A stretch of 64,000 nucleotides of DNA from Neisseria sp. Marseille-Q5346 (GCF_946902045.1 NZ_OX336253.1:806001-870000), one strand, 5' to 3'; counted from the first letter of the stretch, positions 26,467 to 35,689 are shown. Translations and numbers: made by a program. Notes: generated from the sequence alone by a model not told the origin.

Positions 26467-26756
26467 TGGAATATTTTATGCTTTTGGCCACTGATGCCGA
26501 AGATGTCCACGAAGCACGCATGGCAGCCCGCCCTGCTCATTTGGCACGCTTAGAAGAATTGAAAGTTCAAGGCCGTCTGCTGACTGCCGGCCCCAATCCT
26601 CTACCAGACAATCCGGAACGCGTTTCTGGCAGCCTGATCGTAGCTCAATTTGAGTCTTTAGACGCCGCACAAGAATGGGCCGAACAAGACCCTTACGTCG
26701 ATGCCGGCGTATACGCAGAAGTATTGATTAAACCCTTTAAAGCCGTGTTCAAATGA
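26466..26756 (+). CDS. yciI: YciI-family protein
   Basis: A 96-residue protein with the ferredoxin-like YCII fold: MEYFMLLATDAEDVHEARMAARPAHLARLEEL, GRLLTAGPNPL, GSLIVAQFESLDAAQEWAEQDPYVDAGVYAEVLIKPF. The His and Asp typical of the family's putative active site are present (H26 and D79-D83 region). The biochemical role is unknown. It is preceded by AAGGAGG in the yciB end and overlaps both neighbours. Confidence 0.88.
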   Translation: MEYFMLLATDAEDVHEARMAARPAHLARLEELKVQGRLLTAGPNPLPDNPERVSGSLIVAQFESLDAAQEWAEQDPYVDAGVYAEVLIKPFKAVFK

Positions 26757-27025
26757 GCAATATGCGTCAAATTATCGAGGAACGCCTGCGGACGCTTGAG
26801 CCTGAGTTCTTCGATTTTGAAGATGAAAGCCATCTGCATGCCGGCCATGCCGGTAATAAAGGTGGCGGGCATTATGCGATATTGGTGGTCAGCAACGCAT
26901 TTGAAAACATTGGCCGTCTCCAGCGGCAACGTATGATTAAGCAGCTTTTGCAGGACTTGTTTTCAGACGGCCTGATTCATGCACTCAGTATCAAAGCGGC
27001 CACGCCGGACGAATACTTCCATTAA
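26753..27025 (+). CDS. BolA-family protein
   Basis: A 90-residue protein with the BolA fold: MRQIIEERLRTLEPEFFDFEDESHLHAGH, GGGHYAILVVSNAFENIGRLQRQRMI, and FSDGLIHALSIKAATPDEY. The His in SHLHAGH and in GGHY are those that bind [2Fe-2S] with monothiol glutaredoxins in this family. It overlaps yciI by 4 bp (ATGA). A DUS is embedded in the coding sequence near 26961. Confidence 0.9.
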   Translation: MSNMRQIIEERLRTLEPEFFDFEDESHLHAGHAGNKGGGHYAILVVSNAFENIGRLQRQRMIKQLLQDLFSDGLIHALSIKAATPDEYFH

Positions 27026-27076
27026 GATTACTGCCCAAACTTTGATTTCCAATCATTAATTTAAAAGAGAAATACG

Positions 27077-27949
27077 ATGAAAAAAACCTACTTTGCTTCA
27101 GCCTTGATGCTTGCCCTGACTTCCGGCACCCTGTTTGCCCAAACTTTGGTTACCGTCAACGGCCAAGCCATCGACAGCAGCGTTATCGATGACCAAGTTG
27201 CTTCCGTACGCGCCAGCAACCCGAACGTTCAAGACACTCCCGAATTGCGTCAAATGCTGACTGAACGCCAAGTTATCAGCACTGTTGTGACCCAAGAAAC
27301 CAAAAAATTAAAACTGGATCAAAGCGCTGAATTCAAAGCTGCATTGGAGCAAGCGCGTGCCGATGCCGCCAAGCAAGGTGCAGATAAAAAAGCCACATTC
27401 AAAACCGAATGGGCAGTTTTTGAAAATGATTTGTTAGGCCAAGCTTTCGCGGCGCATATCGTCCGTCAATATCCTGTTCAAGAAAAAGATGTCAAAGCCG
27501 CTTACAACGACTTTAGCAACTTCTATAAAGGTACTCAGGAAGTCCAACTGGGCGAAATCGTAACCGACAGCAGCAGCAATGCCCAAAAAGCCATTGCCGA
27601 TTTGGACGCGAAAAAAAGCTTTGTTTCGGTATTGAACCAATACTCAATTGACGAAGCAGCCAAAAAAGCCGGCGGCATCCCTAAAGCTTATGTTCCGCTC
27701 AAAGATTTGCAAGAATCAGCGCCTCCACTTTACGCTGCTGTCAAAGACCTGAAAAAAGGTGCACACACTACAACGCCACTGCAAAACGGTAATCTGTACG
27801 CCGTTTTCTACGTCAATGACCGTCGTAACGTTACCGTACCTTCTTACGAAGCCGCTAAAAACGAGATTGGCAGCGACTTACAGGCAGCCCGTGTTGATGC
27901 GGCCATTCAATCATTACTGAAAAAAGCCAGCATCAAAGTCAACAAATAA
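27077..27949 (+). CDS. Periplasmic parvulin-like peptidyl-prolyl isomerase (first copy)
   Basis: A 290-residue exported protein of the PpiC/SurA-like family. Signal peptide MKKTYFASALMLALTSGTLFAQ precedes a SurA_N-like helical region (about 22-130: VNGQAIDSSVIDDQVASVRA) and a parvulin domain (about 140-250: QLGEIVTDSSSNAQKAIADLDAKKSF). The C-terminal helix re-joins the chaperone part. Such proteins fold outer-membrane proteins; neisserial homologues are called cell-binding factor or PpiA-like. RBS AAGAGA. It lies 51 bp after bolA. Confidence 0.85.
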   Translation: MKKTYFASALMLALTSGTLFAQTLVTVNGQAIDSSVIDDQVASVRASNPNVQDTPELRQMLTERQVISTVVTQETKKLKLDQSAEFKAALEQARADAAKQGADKKATFKTEWAVFENDLLGQAFAAHIVRQYPVQEKDVKAAYNDFSNFYKGTQEVQLGEIVTDSSSNAQKAIADLDAKKSFVSVLNQYSIDEAAKKAGGIPKAYVPLKDLQESAPPLYAAVKDLKKGAHTTTPLQNGNLYAVFYVNDRRNVTVPSYEAAKNEIGSDLQAARVDAAIQSLLKKASIKVNK

Positions 27950-27957
27950 TATAACGT

Positions 27958-27979
27958 GCCCGCTGTGATAGCGGCGGGC
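27958..27979 (+). repeat. GC-rich hairpin between the two isomerase genes
   Basis: GCCCGC at 27958-27963 pairs with GCGGGC at 27974-27979. There is no T tract after it. It sits 15 nt before the second start codon and so could alter its translation or protect the upstream message. Confidence 0.5.
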
Positions 27980-27993
27980 AATAAGGAACTCAC

Positions 27994-28758
27994 ATGAACA
28001 TCAAGCCCAAAACTGCCGTTTTGGCTATCCTCGCCTTGTCAACCGTGAGCTTGGCAACCGCCAAAGCACCTGAAATCGATCCTGCCCGTATCGACAGCAT
28101 GGTCGCCGAAGTATTGAGACAAGCCGATCAGCATCCCAACCAGACTGCCAAACCCGATGGTCAGGCAATCCGCAAAGATGTGGTTACACGTTTGCAGACT
28201 TTGGAAATTTTGAAAAATGAAGCCATTAAAGCTGGTTTGGACAAAGATGCAGAAGTACAGAATCAATTCAAAAACGTTGAAGCTGAGTTCTATGCTAACC
28301 AATACGCTGCTTATCTAGAACGCCAAACCGCGGTTGACGATGCCGAGTTACGCCGTTTCTACGACCATCAAACACGCATTATCAAGCTGCAACAAGTCAG
28401 CTTTGCTTCAGCCGACGAAGTACGCGCAGCGCAAGAACTGCTGCTCAAAGGCTTGTCATTTGAAGAACTGATGAAACGTTATCCCAACCCCGAACAAGAG
28501 TTCGATGGCTTCATCTCTCCACAGCAGCTTCCTCCTCAACTGGCTACCGCTTTTGCCGACATGAATCGAGGCGATGTAACACATGAGCCGATTCAGATGG
28601 AAAACCGTTTTTATCTGTTTAAACTCAGCGCCGTAGAGCGTAATCCTAATGCCGAACCTTTTGAACTGGTGCGCAATCAGATTGCACAAGCTGTCAAACG
28701 AGAAAAAGTCGAGAATCAGATCGAACGCATCTTAAAAGAAAACGGCATTAATCCGTAA
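27994..28758 (+). CDS. Periplasmic parvulin-like peptidyl-prolyl isomerase (second copy)
   Basis: A 254-residue exported protein with a signal peptide (residues 1-23, ending TAKA). It has the same layout as its neighbour: helical N-domain (residues 30-105), a divergent parvulin domain (about 115-215, KLQQVSFASADEVRAAQELLLKG to LFKLSAVERN) and a C-terminal helix. Sequence identity to the first copy is low, so this is an old duplication or convergent pairing. It starts 44 bp after the first copy and is probably co-transcribed. Confidence 0.8.
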   Translation: MNIKPKTAVLAILALSTVSLATAKAPEIDPARIDSMVAEVLRQADQHPNQTAKPDGQAIRKDVVTRLQTLEILKNEAIKAGLDKDAEVQNQFKNVEAEFYANQYAAYLERQTAVDDAELRRFYDHQTRIIKLQQVSFASADEVRAAQELLLKGLSFEELMKRYPNPEQEFDGFISPQQLPPQLATAFADMNRGDVTHEPIQMENRFYLFKLSAVERNPNAEPFELVRNQIAQAVKREKVENQIERILKENGINP

Positions 28759-28802
28759 ATTAATTCAATGGTTTCAGGCCGTCTGAAACCATACTCCAAC
28801 CC

Positions 28803-28830
28803 AAAGGGCGTGTCTTTTACGCCCTTTTTT
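28803..28830 (+). terminator. Intrinsic terminator of the yciB-bolA-isomerase operon
   Basis: AAAGGGCGT (28803-28811) and ACGCCCTTT (28819-28827) form a 9-bp stem followed by T residues. Just upstream, a DUS core sits in a second palindrome (28768-28792). Confidence 0.85.
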
Positions 28831-28856
28831 ACAAACTTCTTTTATTCAAAAACATC

Positions 28857-29318
28857 ATGCGCGCTGTTATCCAAAAAGTTACCCAAGCTAAAGTTGACGT
28901 TTTTTCCGAAAACTCCTGCGAAACCTGCGGCGAAATCAACAACGGATTTGTGATATTGCTCGGCGTTACCCACACCGATACAGAAGCGGACGCCAAATAC
29001 ATTGCGGATAAAACCGCCAACCTGCGTATCTTTGAAGACGAAAACGGCAAATTAAATTTATCGCTCAAAGATGTCGGCGGCTCGATATTACTGGTTTCTC
29101 AGTTTACCCTTTACGCCGATGCGCGCAGCGGCCGCCGTCCGTCCTTCTCCAATGCTGCCCCTGCCGAACAAGCGGATAAGCTTTATCAATATACCGCGCA
29201 ACTTTTGCGCGAACATGGATTGATTGTCGAAACCGGCAGATTCCAAACCCATATGCAGGTTTCCCTTTGCAATGACGGGCCGGTTACCTTATTGCTTGAC
29301 TCGCAAAAAACATTCTAA
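28857..29318 (+). CDS. dtd: D-aminoacyl-tRNA deacylase
   Basis: A 153-residue enzyme that removes D-amino acids mischarged on tRNA. Starts [16 protein letters not shown]. Active-site segments are [20 protein letters not shown] (residues 75-94, SQxT motif) and [14 protein letters not shown] near the end (GPxT motif). The insertion [15 protein letters not shown] near residue 17 carries two cysteines. No clear Shine-Dalgarno sequence is seen before the ATG, but length and alignment support the start. Confidence 0.95.
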   Translation: MRAVIQKVTQAKVDVFSENSCETCGEINNGFVILLGVTHTDTEADAKYIADKTANLRIFEDENGKLNLSLKDVGGSILLVSQFTLYADARSGRRPSFSNAAPAEQADKLYQYTAQLLREHGLIVETGRFQTHMQVSLCNDGPVTLLLDSQKTF

Positions 29319-29330
29319 ATCCCATCAAAA

Positions 29331-29360
29331 AAGGCCGTCTGAAATATTTCAGACGGCCTT
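29331..29360. terminator. DUS palindrome between dtd and gntK
   Basis: A continuous 30-bp palindrome made of two opposed uptake sequences (29331-29345 and 29346-29360), with A and T runs outside. It serves the convergent genes dtd and gntK. Confidence 0.75.
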
Positions 29361-29382
29361 TCCATTTCTGATCATTACTAAA

Positions 29383-29898
29383 TCAAGCCTTGTGCGCTTT
29401 CACCCAGTTCACAATATCTGCCTCAACGGCTTCAGGCGAACCCGGATTGTCAATTTTAACGCCGTACTCATCCACACCCAGCTCTTCCAAAATCTCCAGC
29501 TGCGAATCCAGCATTCCGGCTTTCATATAATGCCCCTGACGCGACAACATACGCTCGAGATTAATTGCTTGAGGCGGAGTCAAATGGATAAAAGCCACCT
29601 TCCCTTCTGCACCACGCAGAATATCGCGATAGTGATGCTTGAGTGCGGAACAAGTAACAATGGAATATTTTTCCCCATTTTTTGCCTGCTCTGTCATCCA
29701 GTCACGCAAATTGCCCAGCCAAGGATAGCGGTCTTCGTCCGTCAACGGAATACCGGCACCCATTTTGTCGCGGTTGGCTTGAGTATGGAAATCATCGCCT
29801 TCGGCATATGGGCATTGGTTGAGATGTTTTTGCAAAGACAATGCGGCAGTGGTTTTACCGCAACCGCACACGCCCATCATGACAAAATGTGTCGTCAT
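29383..29898 (-). CDS. gntK: Gluconokinase
   Basis: A 171-residue thermoresistant-type gluconokinase that phosphorylates D-gluconate to 6-phosphogluconate. P-loop GVCGCGKTT (residues 9-17), then EGDDFHTQANRDKMGAGIPLTDEDRYPWL (substrate site), VTCSALKHHYRDILRG and LMSRQGHYMKAGMLDSQ-like LSRQGHYMKAGMLDSQLE. Directly upstream is the gluconate permease, 91 bp away, so import and phosphorylation are paired. Confidence 0.94.
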   Translation of the reverse strand: MTTHFVMMGVCGCGKTTAALSLQKHLNQCPYAEGDDFHTQANRDKMGAGIPLTDEDRYPWLGNLRDWMTEQAKNGEKYSIVTCSALKHHYRDILRGAEGKVAFIHLTPPQAINLERMLSRQGHYMKAGMLDSQLEILEELGVDEYGVKIDNPGSPEAVEADIVNWVKAHKA

Positions 29899-29989
29899 TT
29901 TTCTACTCCTTGTTTATCTAGATTTTAACGGTATTTGAAAACAGGCGGATTGTGTTATCTCAAAAACACTATCCGCCGGCCATTTTCGA

Positions 29990-31375
29990 TTAAACCAAGA
30001 TAAACAACACTGACGATAAAGCAAAACCGATGAGTGCGATAAGTGTTTGGTTGACCGTCCATGTCTTCAAGGTCGTCGGCACATCCATATCCAACAGACG
30101 GCCGACAAGCCAGAAACCTGAGTCGTTAAAGTGGCTGCAACCGACGGAACCTGCCGCCGTCGCCAATACCACGCAAGTAATCTGCCAATCGCTGAAACCT
30201 GCCGCCGCAACGGCCGGTGCCATCAATGCGGCAGCGGTAGTCAGGGCAACAGTCGCAGAACCTTGCGCAATACGCAAAGCCAAAGCTACCAAGAAACAGC
30301 CCAGTAAAACAGGAATACCCAAGTCAGCCATGCTGTCAGCCAAAGCCTTACCAATACCGGAAGCACGCAACACGCCGCCGAACATACCGCCTGCACCGGT
30401 AATCAAAATGACCGAGCAAACCGGGCCCAATGCGCCATCAATGGTTTTCTCCAAAGCGCTAGCTTTTTCGCCACGTTTGCTGCCCAATACATACAGGGCT
30501 ACCAAAACAGAAATCAGCAAAGCAATCGGTGTCGAACCGAGCATTCGTGCAAACTGCACCCAGCCTTCATCCGCACTGACCATTTTCTCGCTGATCAGGG
30601 TAGACAAACCAGTATTCAAAAAAATCAACAACATAGGAATCAGCATAATGCCGATGACCGTAGATGCCTTTGCAGGCGCTTTTGGTTGGTCGTTATCTTG
30701 CGTACCGCCGCTGAGCAGATCAGGAACAGGTACATGAATGCTGCGACCCAAAACTTTACCCAATAAATAGCCGCTGAAATACCAAGTAATCAAGGTAACA
30801 GGCAAACCTAAAATCAGCAGTTGACCAATATTTGCACCATAAAATTCAGAAGCAGCAATCGGGCCCGGATGAGGCGGCAGGAAGACGTGCATGACCGAAA
30901 ATGCGCCAATAGACGACAGCGCGTATGGCAGAACGGTCTGCTTCATACGGCGTGCCGTTGCAAACACAATCGGCAACATCACCACCAAGCCGGCATCAAA
31001 GAAAATCGGGAAACCAAAAATCAAAGAAGCCACGCCTAAAGCAAATGGTGCACGATTCTCACCAAAAATCCGAATCAGCGCATCTGCCAAAGACTGAGCG
31101 CCACCGGAAGTTTCCACCAAACGGCCGAGCATTGCGCCCAAACCGACCAGCAACGCCACGCTGCCGAGCGTGCCGCCAAAGTTTTTGACCAACACATCAT
31201 TGACGATACTGCCCATAGGCAGGCCTGTTACGATAGCAGTCAGTAGGCTGACCAATACCAACGTCAGCAAGGCATGAACGCGCAGTTTTACAATCAAAAT
31301 CAAGATCAGCAAAATCGCTGCCGCGGCGATACCGAGCAAAGTACCGGCACTCAGCGTTTGAGTCCATCCATCCAT
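29990..31375 (-). CDS. GntP-family gluconate:H+ symporter
   Basis: A 461-residue inner-membrane transporter with 12-14 helices. GntP/GntT features: LVGLGAMLGRLVETSGGAQSLAD, GFPIFFDAGLVVMLPIVF, VFLPPHPGPIAASEFYGANIG, VSSIG-like repeats, and the C-terminal CSHFNDSGFWLVGRLLDMDV. Its pairing with gntK makes gluconate the likely substrate, although relatives carry fructuronate, idonate or glycerate. It begins MDGWTQTLSAG after a purine-rich leader. Confidence 0.9.
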   Translation of the reverse strand: MDGWTQTLSAGTLLGIAAAAILLILILIVKLRVHALLTLVLVSLLTAIVTGLPMGSIVNDVLVKNFGGTLGSVALLVGLGAMLGRLVETSGGAQSLADALIRIFGENRAPFALGVASLIFGFPIFFDAGLVVMLPIVFATARRMKQTVLPYALSSIGAFSVMHVFLPPHPGPIAASEFYGANIGQLLILGLPVTLITWYFSGYLLGKVLGRSIHVPVPDLLSGGTQDNDQPKAPAKASTVIGIMLIPMLLIFLNTGLSTLISEKMVSADEGWVQFARMLGSTPIALLISVLVALYVLGSKRGEKASALEKTIDGALGPVCSVILITGAGGMFGGVLRASGIGKALADSMADLGIPVLLGCFLVALALRIAQGSATVALTTAAALMAPAVAAAGFSDWQITCVVLATAAGSVGCSHFNDSGFWLVGRLLDMDVPTTLKTWTVNQTLIALIGFALSSVLFILV

Positions 31376-31685
31376 TTTGAAGCCTTTCTCTGTAAGAAAA
31401 ATACAAATTTATTAATGTTTCTTAACATACGTAGATAAGATAACACATTTCACTATGGATTCATACGGCTGGATTTAGTCAAAATATAAACTTCTCTTTT
31501 TCAAAATCCTTTTTGCAAGATGCTTGATAACTAAGGATTACAAAGAAAAACAAGGGTAACAAAAAGGCCGTCTGAAACGTAGTTAATTTTCAGACAGCCT
31601 GACATCATACTTTTTAATAAAATAGAAACGAATATTTTTTCAATTGCCTAAAATCAAGTATTTTCAGCTTATGTATTGGTAAAAA
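31376..31685. other. AT-rich spacer upstream of the gluconate permease
   Basis: It should contain the gnt promoter on the minus strand. Visible are a TTCTTAACATACG-type AT-rich tract near 31420 and an imperfect DUS pair (31565-31576 intact, 31589-31600 with one mismatch). No regulator gene or clear operator was found. Confidence 0.4.
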
Positions 31686-31859
31686 TCACCCCATTCCCAA
31701 ACTTAATTCCGGAAGTTTGGTATTAAAATCCAGCCCATTGAGGCATGAGGGACTGTTACGCATTACTGCTTCGATTTCGGCAAATCCTCGGTCAAAAATT
31801 TTAGCCGAATCAAAAGAATCTGGGCAGTAATGTTTTACGACTCCCCAAACATCCATCAT
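31686..31859 (-). pseudogene. Short ORF of unknown origin, possible gene remnant
   Basis: A 57-codon frame starts MMDVWGVVKHYC and ends ELSLGMG before a TGA. The same frame stays open upstream beyond the ATG (about 20 more codons) into the tatC terminator at 31894-31925. Composition looks protein-like, with acidic, aromatic and Gly residues spread as in a folded domain (SAKIFDRGFAEIEAVMRNS). No family was recognised. It may be the C-terminal remnant of a deleted gene or a small unknown protein. Confidence 0.3.
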
Positions 31860-31893
31860 GCTTTTTCTTAAAAACTGAAAGTGCCATGATACA

Positions 31894-31925
31894 AAGGCCG
31901 TCTGAAAAATTCTTCAGACGGCCTT
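31894..31925. terminator. DUS-pair terminator downstream of tatC
   Basis: A 13-bp stem from opposed uptake sequences (31894-31906 and 31913-31925) with a 6-nt loop, 5 nt after the tatC stop. It closes the long his-tat run. Confidence 0.75.
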
Positions 31926-31930
31926 GATTC

Positions 31931-32719
31931 TTAAACTTCTGCCGGTGGTTGCGGTGTATCCTCATCTTCCTGCTGCGTTTTCGCTTTGGCAAAACGGCTG
32001 AACCAAATGCCTGCCTCGTAGAGCAAAATCAGCGGAACAGCAAGCAGGGTTTGAGAAATTACGTCCGGCGGCGTGATGATTGCAGCCACGACAAACGCAC
32101 CGACAATCACATACGGACGCGCATTCTTAAGCTGTGCAGTCGAAACAATACCCATTTTGGCAAGCAACACCACAACGACGGGAACTTCAAACGTCGTACC
32201 GAATGCCACAAACATGCCCAAAATAAAGGACAGGTATTTGTCGATATCGGTTGCCATATTGACACCGACAGGGGTTACCCCGGCCAAAAATTTGAAAATA
32301 ACGGGAAACACCAAAAAATAGGCAAACGCCATACCGACGAAGAAAAGCGTCACGCTGGACAACACCAGCGGCGTAATCAAGCGTTTTTCGTTTTGGTATA
32401 AAGCCGGGGCGACAAACGCCCAGACTTGATACAGCGTGTGCGGCAACGACAGCAGAAACGCCGCCATCAGAGTAACCTTGACCGGCACAAAAAACGGCGC
32501 AATCACATCGGTCGCAATCATGCTGGTATCTTTAGGCAGATTGGCCATCAATGGTTCGGCAACAAAGGTATAGAGCTGCTGGGCAAACGGCATCATACCC
32601 AAAAAGCAGACAACAATACCGATGACGATCCACATCATACGGCGGCGCAGCTCGAGAAGATGCTCGATAAGCGGTTGGATGGGTTGTTCGTGTTGAGGTT
32701 CGGACACCGGTTGACTCAC
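31931..32719 (-). CDS. tatC: Sec-independent (Tat) translocase subunit TatC
   Basis: A 262-residue inner-membrane protein with six helices and the twin-arginine receptor site. Family motifs: LIEHLLELRRRMMWIVIGIVVCF (conserved Glu and Arg near the N-terminus), FVEPL-like FVAEPLMANLPKD, TVKVTLM-like, LYQVWAFVAPALYQNEKR and GTTFEVPVVVVLLAKMGIV. Together with TatA and TatB it would export folded RR-signal proteins, including NosZ and NosX of this window. Begins 3 bp after tatB. Confidence 0.96.
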   Translation of the reverse strand: MSQPVSEPQHEQPIQPLIEHLLELRRRMMWIVIGIVVCFLGMMPFAQQLYTFVAEPLMANLPKDTSMIATDVIAPFFVPVKVTLMAAFLLSLPHTLYQVWAFVAPALYQNEKRLITPLVLSSVTLFFVGMAFAYFLVFPVIFKFLAGVTPVGVNMATDIDKYLSFILGMFVAFGTTFEVPVVVVLLAKMGIVSTAQLKNARPYVIVGAFVVAAIITPPDVISQTLLAVPLILLYEAGIWFSRFAKAKTQQEDEDTPQPPAEV

Positions 32720-32722
32720 TTT

Positions 32723-33385
32723 TTACTTACGGACGCGCAGTTTGGGCTTGGCGTGGAATTTCGGGCGCATATCGCGTTTGCGGCTCATCGCCTGCTTACG
32801 CAAAGAAGTCGTATGCAGCGGAGGAACATCGGCAACAGGAGATTCGATATAGCTGACTTCTACCGCAGGGGCAGGCGAAACCGATGCGGTCAAATACTCA
32901 CGCCAAGCGCGGTCTTGCTCGGATTCGGCATTTTCAGCTTCGACAAGCTCTTGGGTTTGCACTGCCCCACCCTGCTCAGAAGCTTGGATTGCGCTTTCAT
33001 TCTCAGTGCTGTTTGAAGCCAGATCAGGCAAAGGATTGCCCAACTCATCTACACCAAAATCGGCAGGCGTTTTCTGCTCAGGCAGGCGTTCCCACGGCTT
33101 GAGGCCGTCTGAAATATCATTCAGATTTTTTTGTGCATCGTTGCCCAAGTCTTTGATACCGTCGCGAAACTCAGATGCGGCGGTTTCAAATTCCTGCTTC
33201 ACCTTGCGCAATTCGTCCAACTCAGCCTGAGTGTTGAGCTCCTGCTTGACGTTGTTGACGAAGCCTTGCAATTTACCGACCAAACGCCCGGCCGTGCGCG
33301 CGGCTTGCGGCAAACGTTCGGGGCCAAGCACTATCAGGGCGACAACGCCGACCAGCAGCAATTCGCCCAAACCGAAATCAAACAT
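32723..33385 (-). CDS. tatB: Tat translocase subunit TatB
   Basis: A 220-residue membrane protein: MFDFGLGELLLVGVVALIVLGPERLPQAARTAGRLVGKLQGF is the TatB helix, hinge and amphipathic helix. The rest is a long acidic and then basic tail (ends RDMRPKFHAKPKLRVRK), more extended than in E. coli (171 residues). It is the receptor partner of TatC. A DUS lies in the coding region near 33104. Confidence 0.95.
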   Translation of the reverse strand: MFDFGLGELLLVGVVALIVLGPERLPQAARTAGRLVGKLQGFVNNVKQELNTQAELDELRKVKQEFETAASEFRDGIKDLGNDAQKNLNDISDGLKPWERLPEQKTPADFGVDELGNPLPDLASNSTENESAIQASEQGGAVQTQELVEAENAESEQDRAWREYLTASVSPAPAVEVSYIESPVADVPPLHTTSLRKQAMSRKRDMRPKFHAKPKLRVRK

Positions 33386-33388
33386 GGA

Positions 33389-33592
33389 TTATGCTTTGTC
33401 TTCGTCTTTTTTGTGTTCGATGACTTCGTCTTTTTTGGCATCTTTGCCGTCTGTACCTTCATTCAGGCCTTGTTTGAAGTCATGCACTGCGCCGCCGAGG
33501 TCTTTGCCGACGTTGCGCAATTTTTTGGTACCGAATACCAAAACGACGATAATCAGTACGATAATCCAGTGCCAAAGAGAGAAGCTACCCAT
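33389..33592 (-). CDS. tatA: Tat translocase subunit TatA
   Basis: A 67-residue pore-forming subunit. [43 protein letters not shown] gives the single helix, FGTKKL hinge and amphipathic helix; the remainder is charged. It is separated from tatB by 3 bp and is the first tat gene of the run. Confidence 0.96.
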   Translation of the reverse strand: MGSFSLWHWIIVLIIVVLVFGTKKLRNVGKDLGGAVHDFKQGLNEGTDGKDAKKDEVIEHKKDEDKA

Positions 33593-33633
33593 GATAAATC
33601 CTTGAATTTGTTTAATTTAAAAAGAGATAATAA

Positions 33634-33957
33634 TTATGCGGGCGTACCCATGATATGGATATGCAGGTGGAAGACTTCCTGTCCACCGCCTTTACCTGTG
33701 TTGATCAGGGTTTTAAAACCGTCGGTCAAACCTGCCTCATGGGCAATTTGAGGAACTTTCAACATCATTTTACCCAACAGGGTTTGATGTTCGGCAGTGG
33801 CGTGTGCCAGTGAATCGAAGTGTACTTTCGGAATCAGCAGCAGATGCACCGGCGCGGCAGGACGGATGTCTTTGAAACAAAGCATCTCATCGTCTTCGTA
33901 AACAGTTTGTGCCGGAATATCTTTGGTTGCGATTTTGCAGAAAATACAATTATCCAT
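33634..33957 (-). CDS. hinT: HIT-family purine nucleoside phosphoramidase HinT
   Basis: A 107-residue protein with the histidine triad HLHIHIMG near the C-terminus (residues 97-104), and N-terminal DNCIFCKIATKDIPAQTVYEDD with a zinc-type C-x2-C. The ATG at 33957 has GGAG in front and the standard HIT start; the longer frame to 34005 is not supported. It lies between hisE and tatA on the same strand, an order common in beta-proteobacteria. Confidence 0.93.
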   Translation of the reverse strand: MDNCIFCKIATKDIPAQTVYEDDEMLCFKDIRPAAPVHLLLIPKVHFDSLAHATAEHQTLLGKMMLKVPQIAHEAGLTDGFKTLINTGKGGGQEVFHLHIHIMGTPA

Positions 33958-34074
33958 AATGGCTCCAATGGCCGTCTGAAAACGGGCGTAACGGGTTTCG
34001 ACCAAAAAAGGGAAATCGTTTTACCCCAAGAGACGGATTCTGAAACAGGTCAAATACGGGATTGTAATATAAAT

Positions 34075-34398
34075 TCAAGATTCTTTGCGAGAAGCTTTTT
34101 CCACTAATCCCGACAAACCTTGACGGCGCGCAAGCTCGTTTACTACATCTTCGGCGCGCAATCCATGATGCGCCAATAAAACCATGGTGTGAAACCACAA
34201 ATCCGCCACTTCGTAAACCAAATGTTCGCCACCGCCATCTTTAGAGGCCATCAAGGTTTCACCCGCTTCCTCAATGACTTTTTTCAAAATCTTGTCTTCG
34301 CCTTTGTGTAGCAGTTGGGCGACATAAGAAGCATCGGGATCGCCGCCTTTACGCGAATCGATGACGTTTTGAATTTGGGTAAGAATAGTATCGGTCAT
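34075..34398 (-). CDS. hisE: Phosphoribosyl-ATP pyrophosphatase
   Basis: A 107-residue enzyme for the second step of histidine synthesis. It is a MazG-like all-alpha fold: ESRKG-type [43 protein letters not shown] holds the E-E-x-x-E metal-binding array, then [20 protein letters not shown]. Separate from HisI, in contrast to the fused enterobacterial protein. A DUS lies before hisI (34421-34432). Confidence 0.96.
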   Translation of the reverse strand: MTDTILTQIQNVIDSRKGGDPDASYVAQLLHKGEDKILKKVIEEAGETLMASKDGGGEHLVYEVADLWFHTMVLLAHHGLRAEDVVNELARRQGLSGLVEKASRKES

Positions 34399-34430
34399 GG
34401 TCGGTTTCTCTTATTTTCTTTCAGACGGCC

Positions 34431-34838
34431 TTAAGGATGTTTATGTCCGTAAATCGCCTCTTCGTCTTTCAACACGGCATCAACTGCCTGCCATGCGCCC
34501 TCTTGCCAAACTTTGTAAAAACAGCTTTCGCGCCCTGTATGACAGGCAATGCCGCCGTTTTGTTCAATCAGCATGACCACAGCGTCGCCATCGCAATCCA
34601 GGCGTAATTCGTGTACTTTTTGCGTATGTCCGGACTCTTCGCCCTTCATCCATTGTTTTTGGCGGGAACGGCTGTAATAGTGGGCAAAACCGGTTTCTAC
34701 AGTTTTTTGCAGGGCCTCGGCGTTCATCCAGGCAACCATCAGCACACGGCGTGTCTGCCAATCTTGGGCAATCGCGCAAACCAAACCTTTTTCATCAAAT
34801 TTTACGGCATTCAGCAGCGTTTCGTTTATGTTCGACAT
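34431..34838 (-). CDS. hisI: Phosphoribosyl-AMP cyclohydrolase
   Basis: A 135-residue zinc enzyme for the third step of histidine synthesis. Core: [89 protein letters not shown]. The Cys of DCDGD and the later [10 protein letters not shown] cysteines bind zinc in this family. It follows hisF by 43 bp. Confidence 0.97.
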   Translation of the reverse strand: MSNINETLLNAVKFDEKGLVCAIAQDWQTRRVLMVAWMNAEALQKTVETGFAHYYSRSRQKQWMKGEESGHTQKVHELRLDCDGDAVVMLIEQNGGIACHTGRESCFYKVWQEGAWQAVDAVLKDEEAIYGHKHP

Positions 34839-34881
34839 TCGCGTCTTTCTCCCATATTTTCAGACAGCCTTTGGATAGCAA

Positions 34882-35649
34882 TCATAAACGCACTTCGATT
34901 CCTTCTTCGCGCATGGCCAGTTTCGCTTCACGGATACTCGCTTCGCCAAAGTGGAAAATACTGGCGGCCAATACCGCATCTGCCTTCCCGTCCTTAATGC
35001 CGTCCACCAAGTGTTGAACAGAACCGACGCCGCCGGAAGCAATGACCGGAATATCGACCGCTTCGCTGACTGCGCGTGTCAAAGGCAGGTTGAAACCTTG
35101 CTTGGTACCGTCCCGGTCCATACTGGTTAGCAAAATTTCGCCCGCACCGCGTCGCTGCATTTCGACAGCCCATTCTACCGCATCCAAACCGGTCGGATTA
35201 CGTCCGCCGTGGGTAAAGATTTCCCAACGGGTGTTTTCAGGGTTGACCGCTTTGGCATCGACGGCAACAACAATCGCTTGCGAACCAAAAAAACCGGCCG
35301 CTTCGTTTACCAAATCAGGATTGGTTACAGCGGCCGTATTGATGCTGGCCTTATCGGCACCGGCATTAAGCAGACGACGGATATCGGCAACTGTGCGCAC
35401 GCCGCCGCCGACTGTCAATGGAATAAAAACTTGCGAAGCGACCGCCTCGATAACGTGCAAAATAGTATCGCGATTGTCGCTGGAGGCAGTGATGTCCAAA
35501 AAGGTCAACTCATCTGCGCCTTCATCGTTGTAGCGTTTAGCAACGTCAACCGGATTGCCTGCATCGCGCAAACCCAAAAAGTTGACGCCTTTTACTACGC
35601 GACCGTCTTTTACATCCAGACAAGGAATAATTCGTTTTGCCAATGCCAT
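34882..35649 (-). CDS. hisF: Imidazole glycerol phosphate synthase cyclase subunit HisF
   Basis: A 255-residue (beta-alpha)8 barrel that makes imidazole glycerol phosphate with His[25 protein letters not shown] (catalytic Asp 13-type), [21 protein letters not shown] and [17 protein letters not shown] (second catalytic Asp) are intact. The ATG at 35649 has a GAGG element 8 nt away; an in-frame TTG lies two codons upstream. Confidence 0.97.
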   Translation of the reverse strand: MALAKRIIPCLDVKDGRVVKGVNFLGLRDAGNPVDVAKRYNDEGADELTFLDITASSDNRDTILHVIEAVASQVFIPLTVGGGVRTVADIRRLLNAGADKASINTAAVTNPDLVNEAAGFFGSQAIVVAVDAKAVNPENTRWEIFTHGGRNPTGLDAVEWAVEMQRRGAGEILLTSMDRDGTKQGFNLPLTRAVSEAVDIPVIASGGVGSVQHLVDGIKDGKADAVLAASIFHFGEASIREAKLAMREEGIEVRL

Positions 35650-35689
35650 ACTCAATACCTCTTATCCGTTATCAGGCCGTCTGAAACTG

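Noticed and set aside
27040-27060. TTGATTTCCAATCAT near the first isomerase gene as an FNR site
   Set aside because: The half-sites are separated by five rather than four bases and no promoter lies at the right distance.
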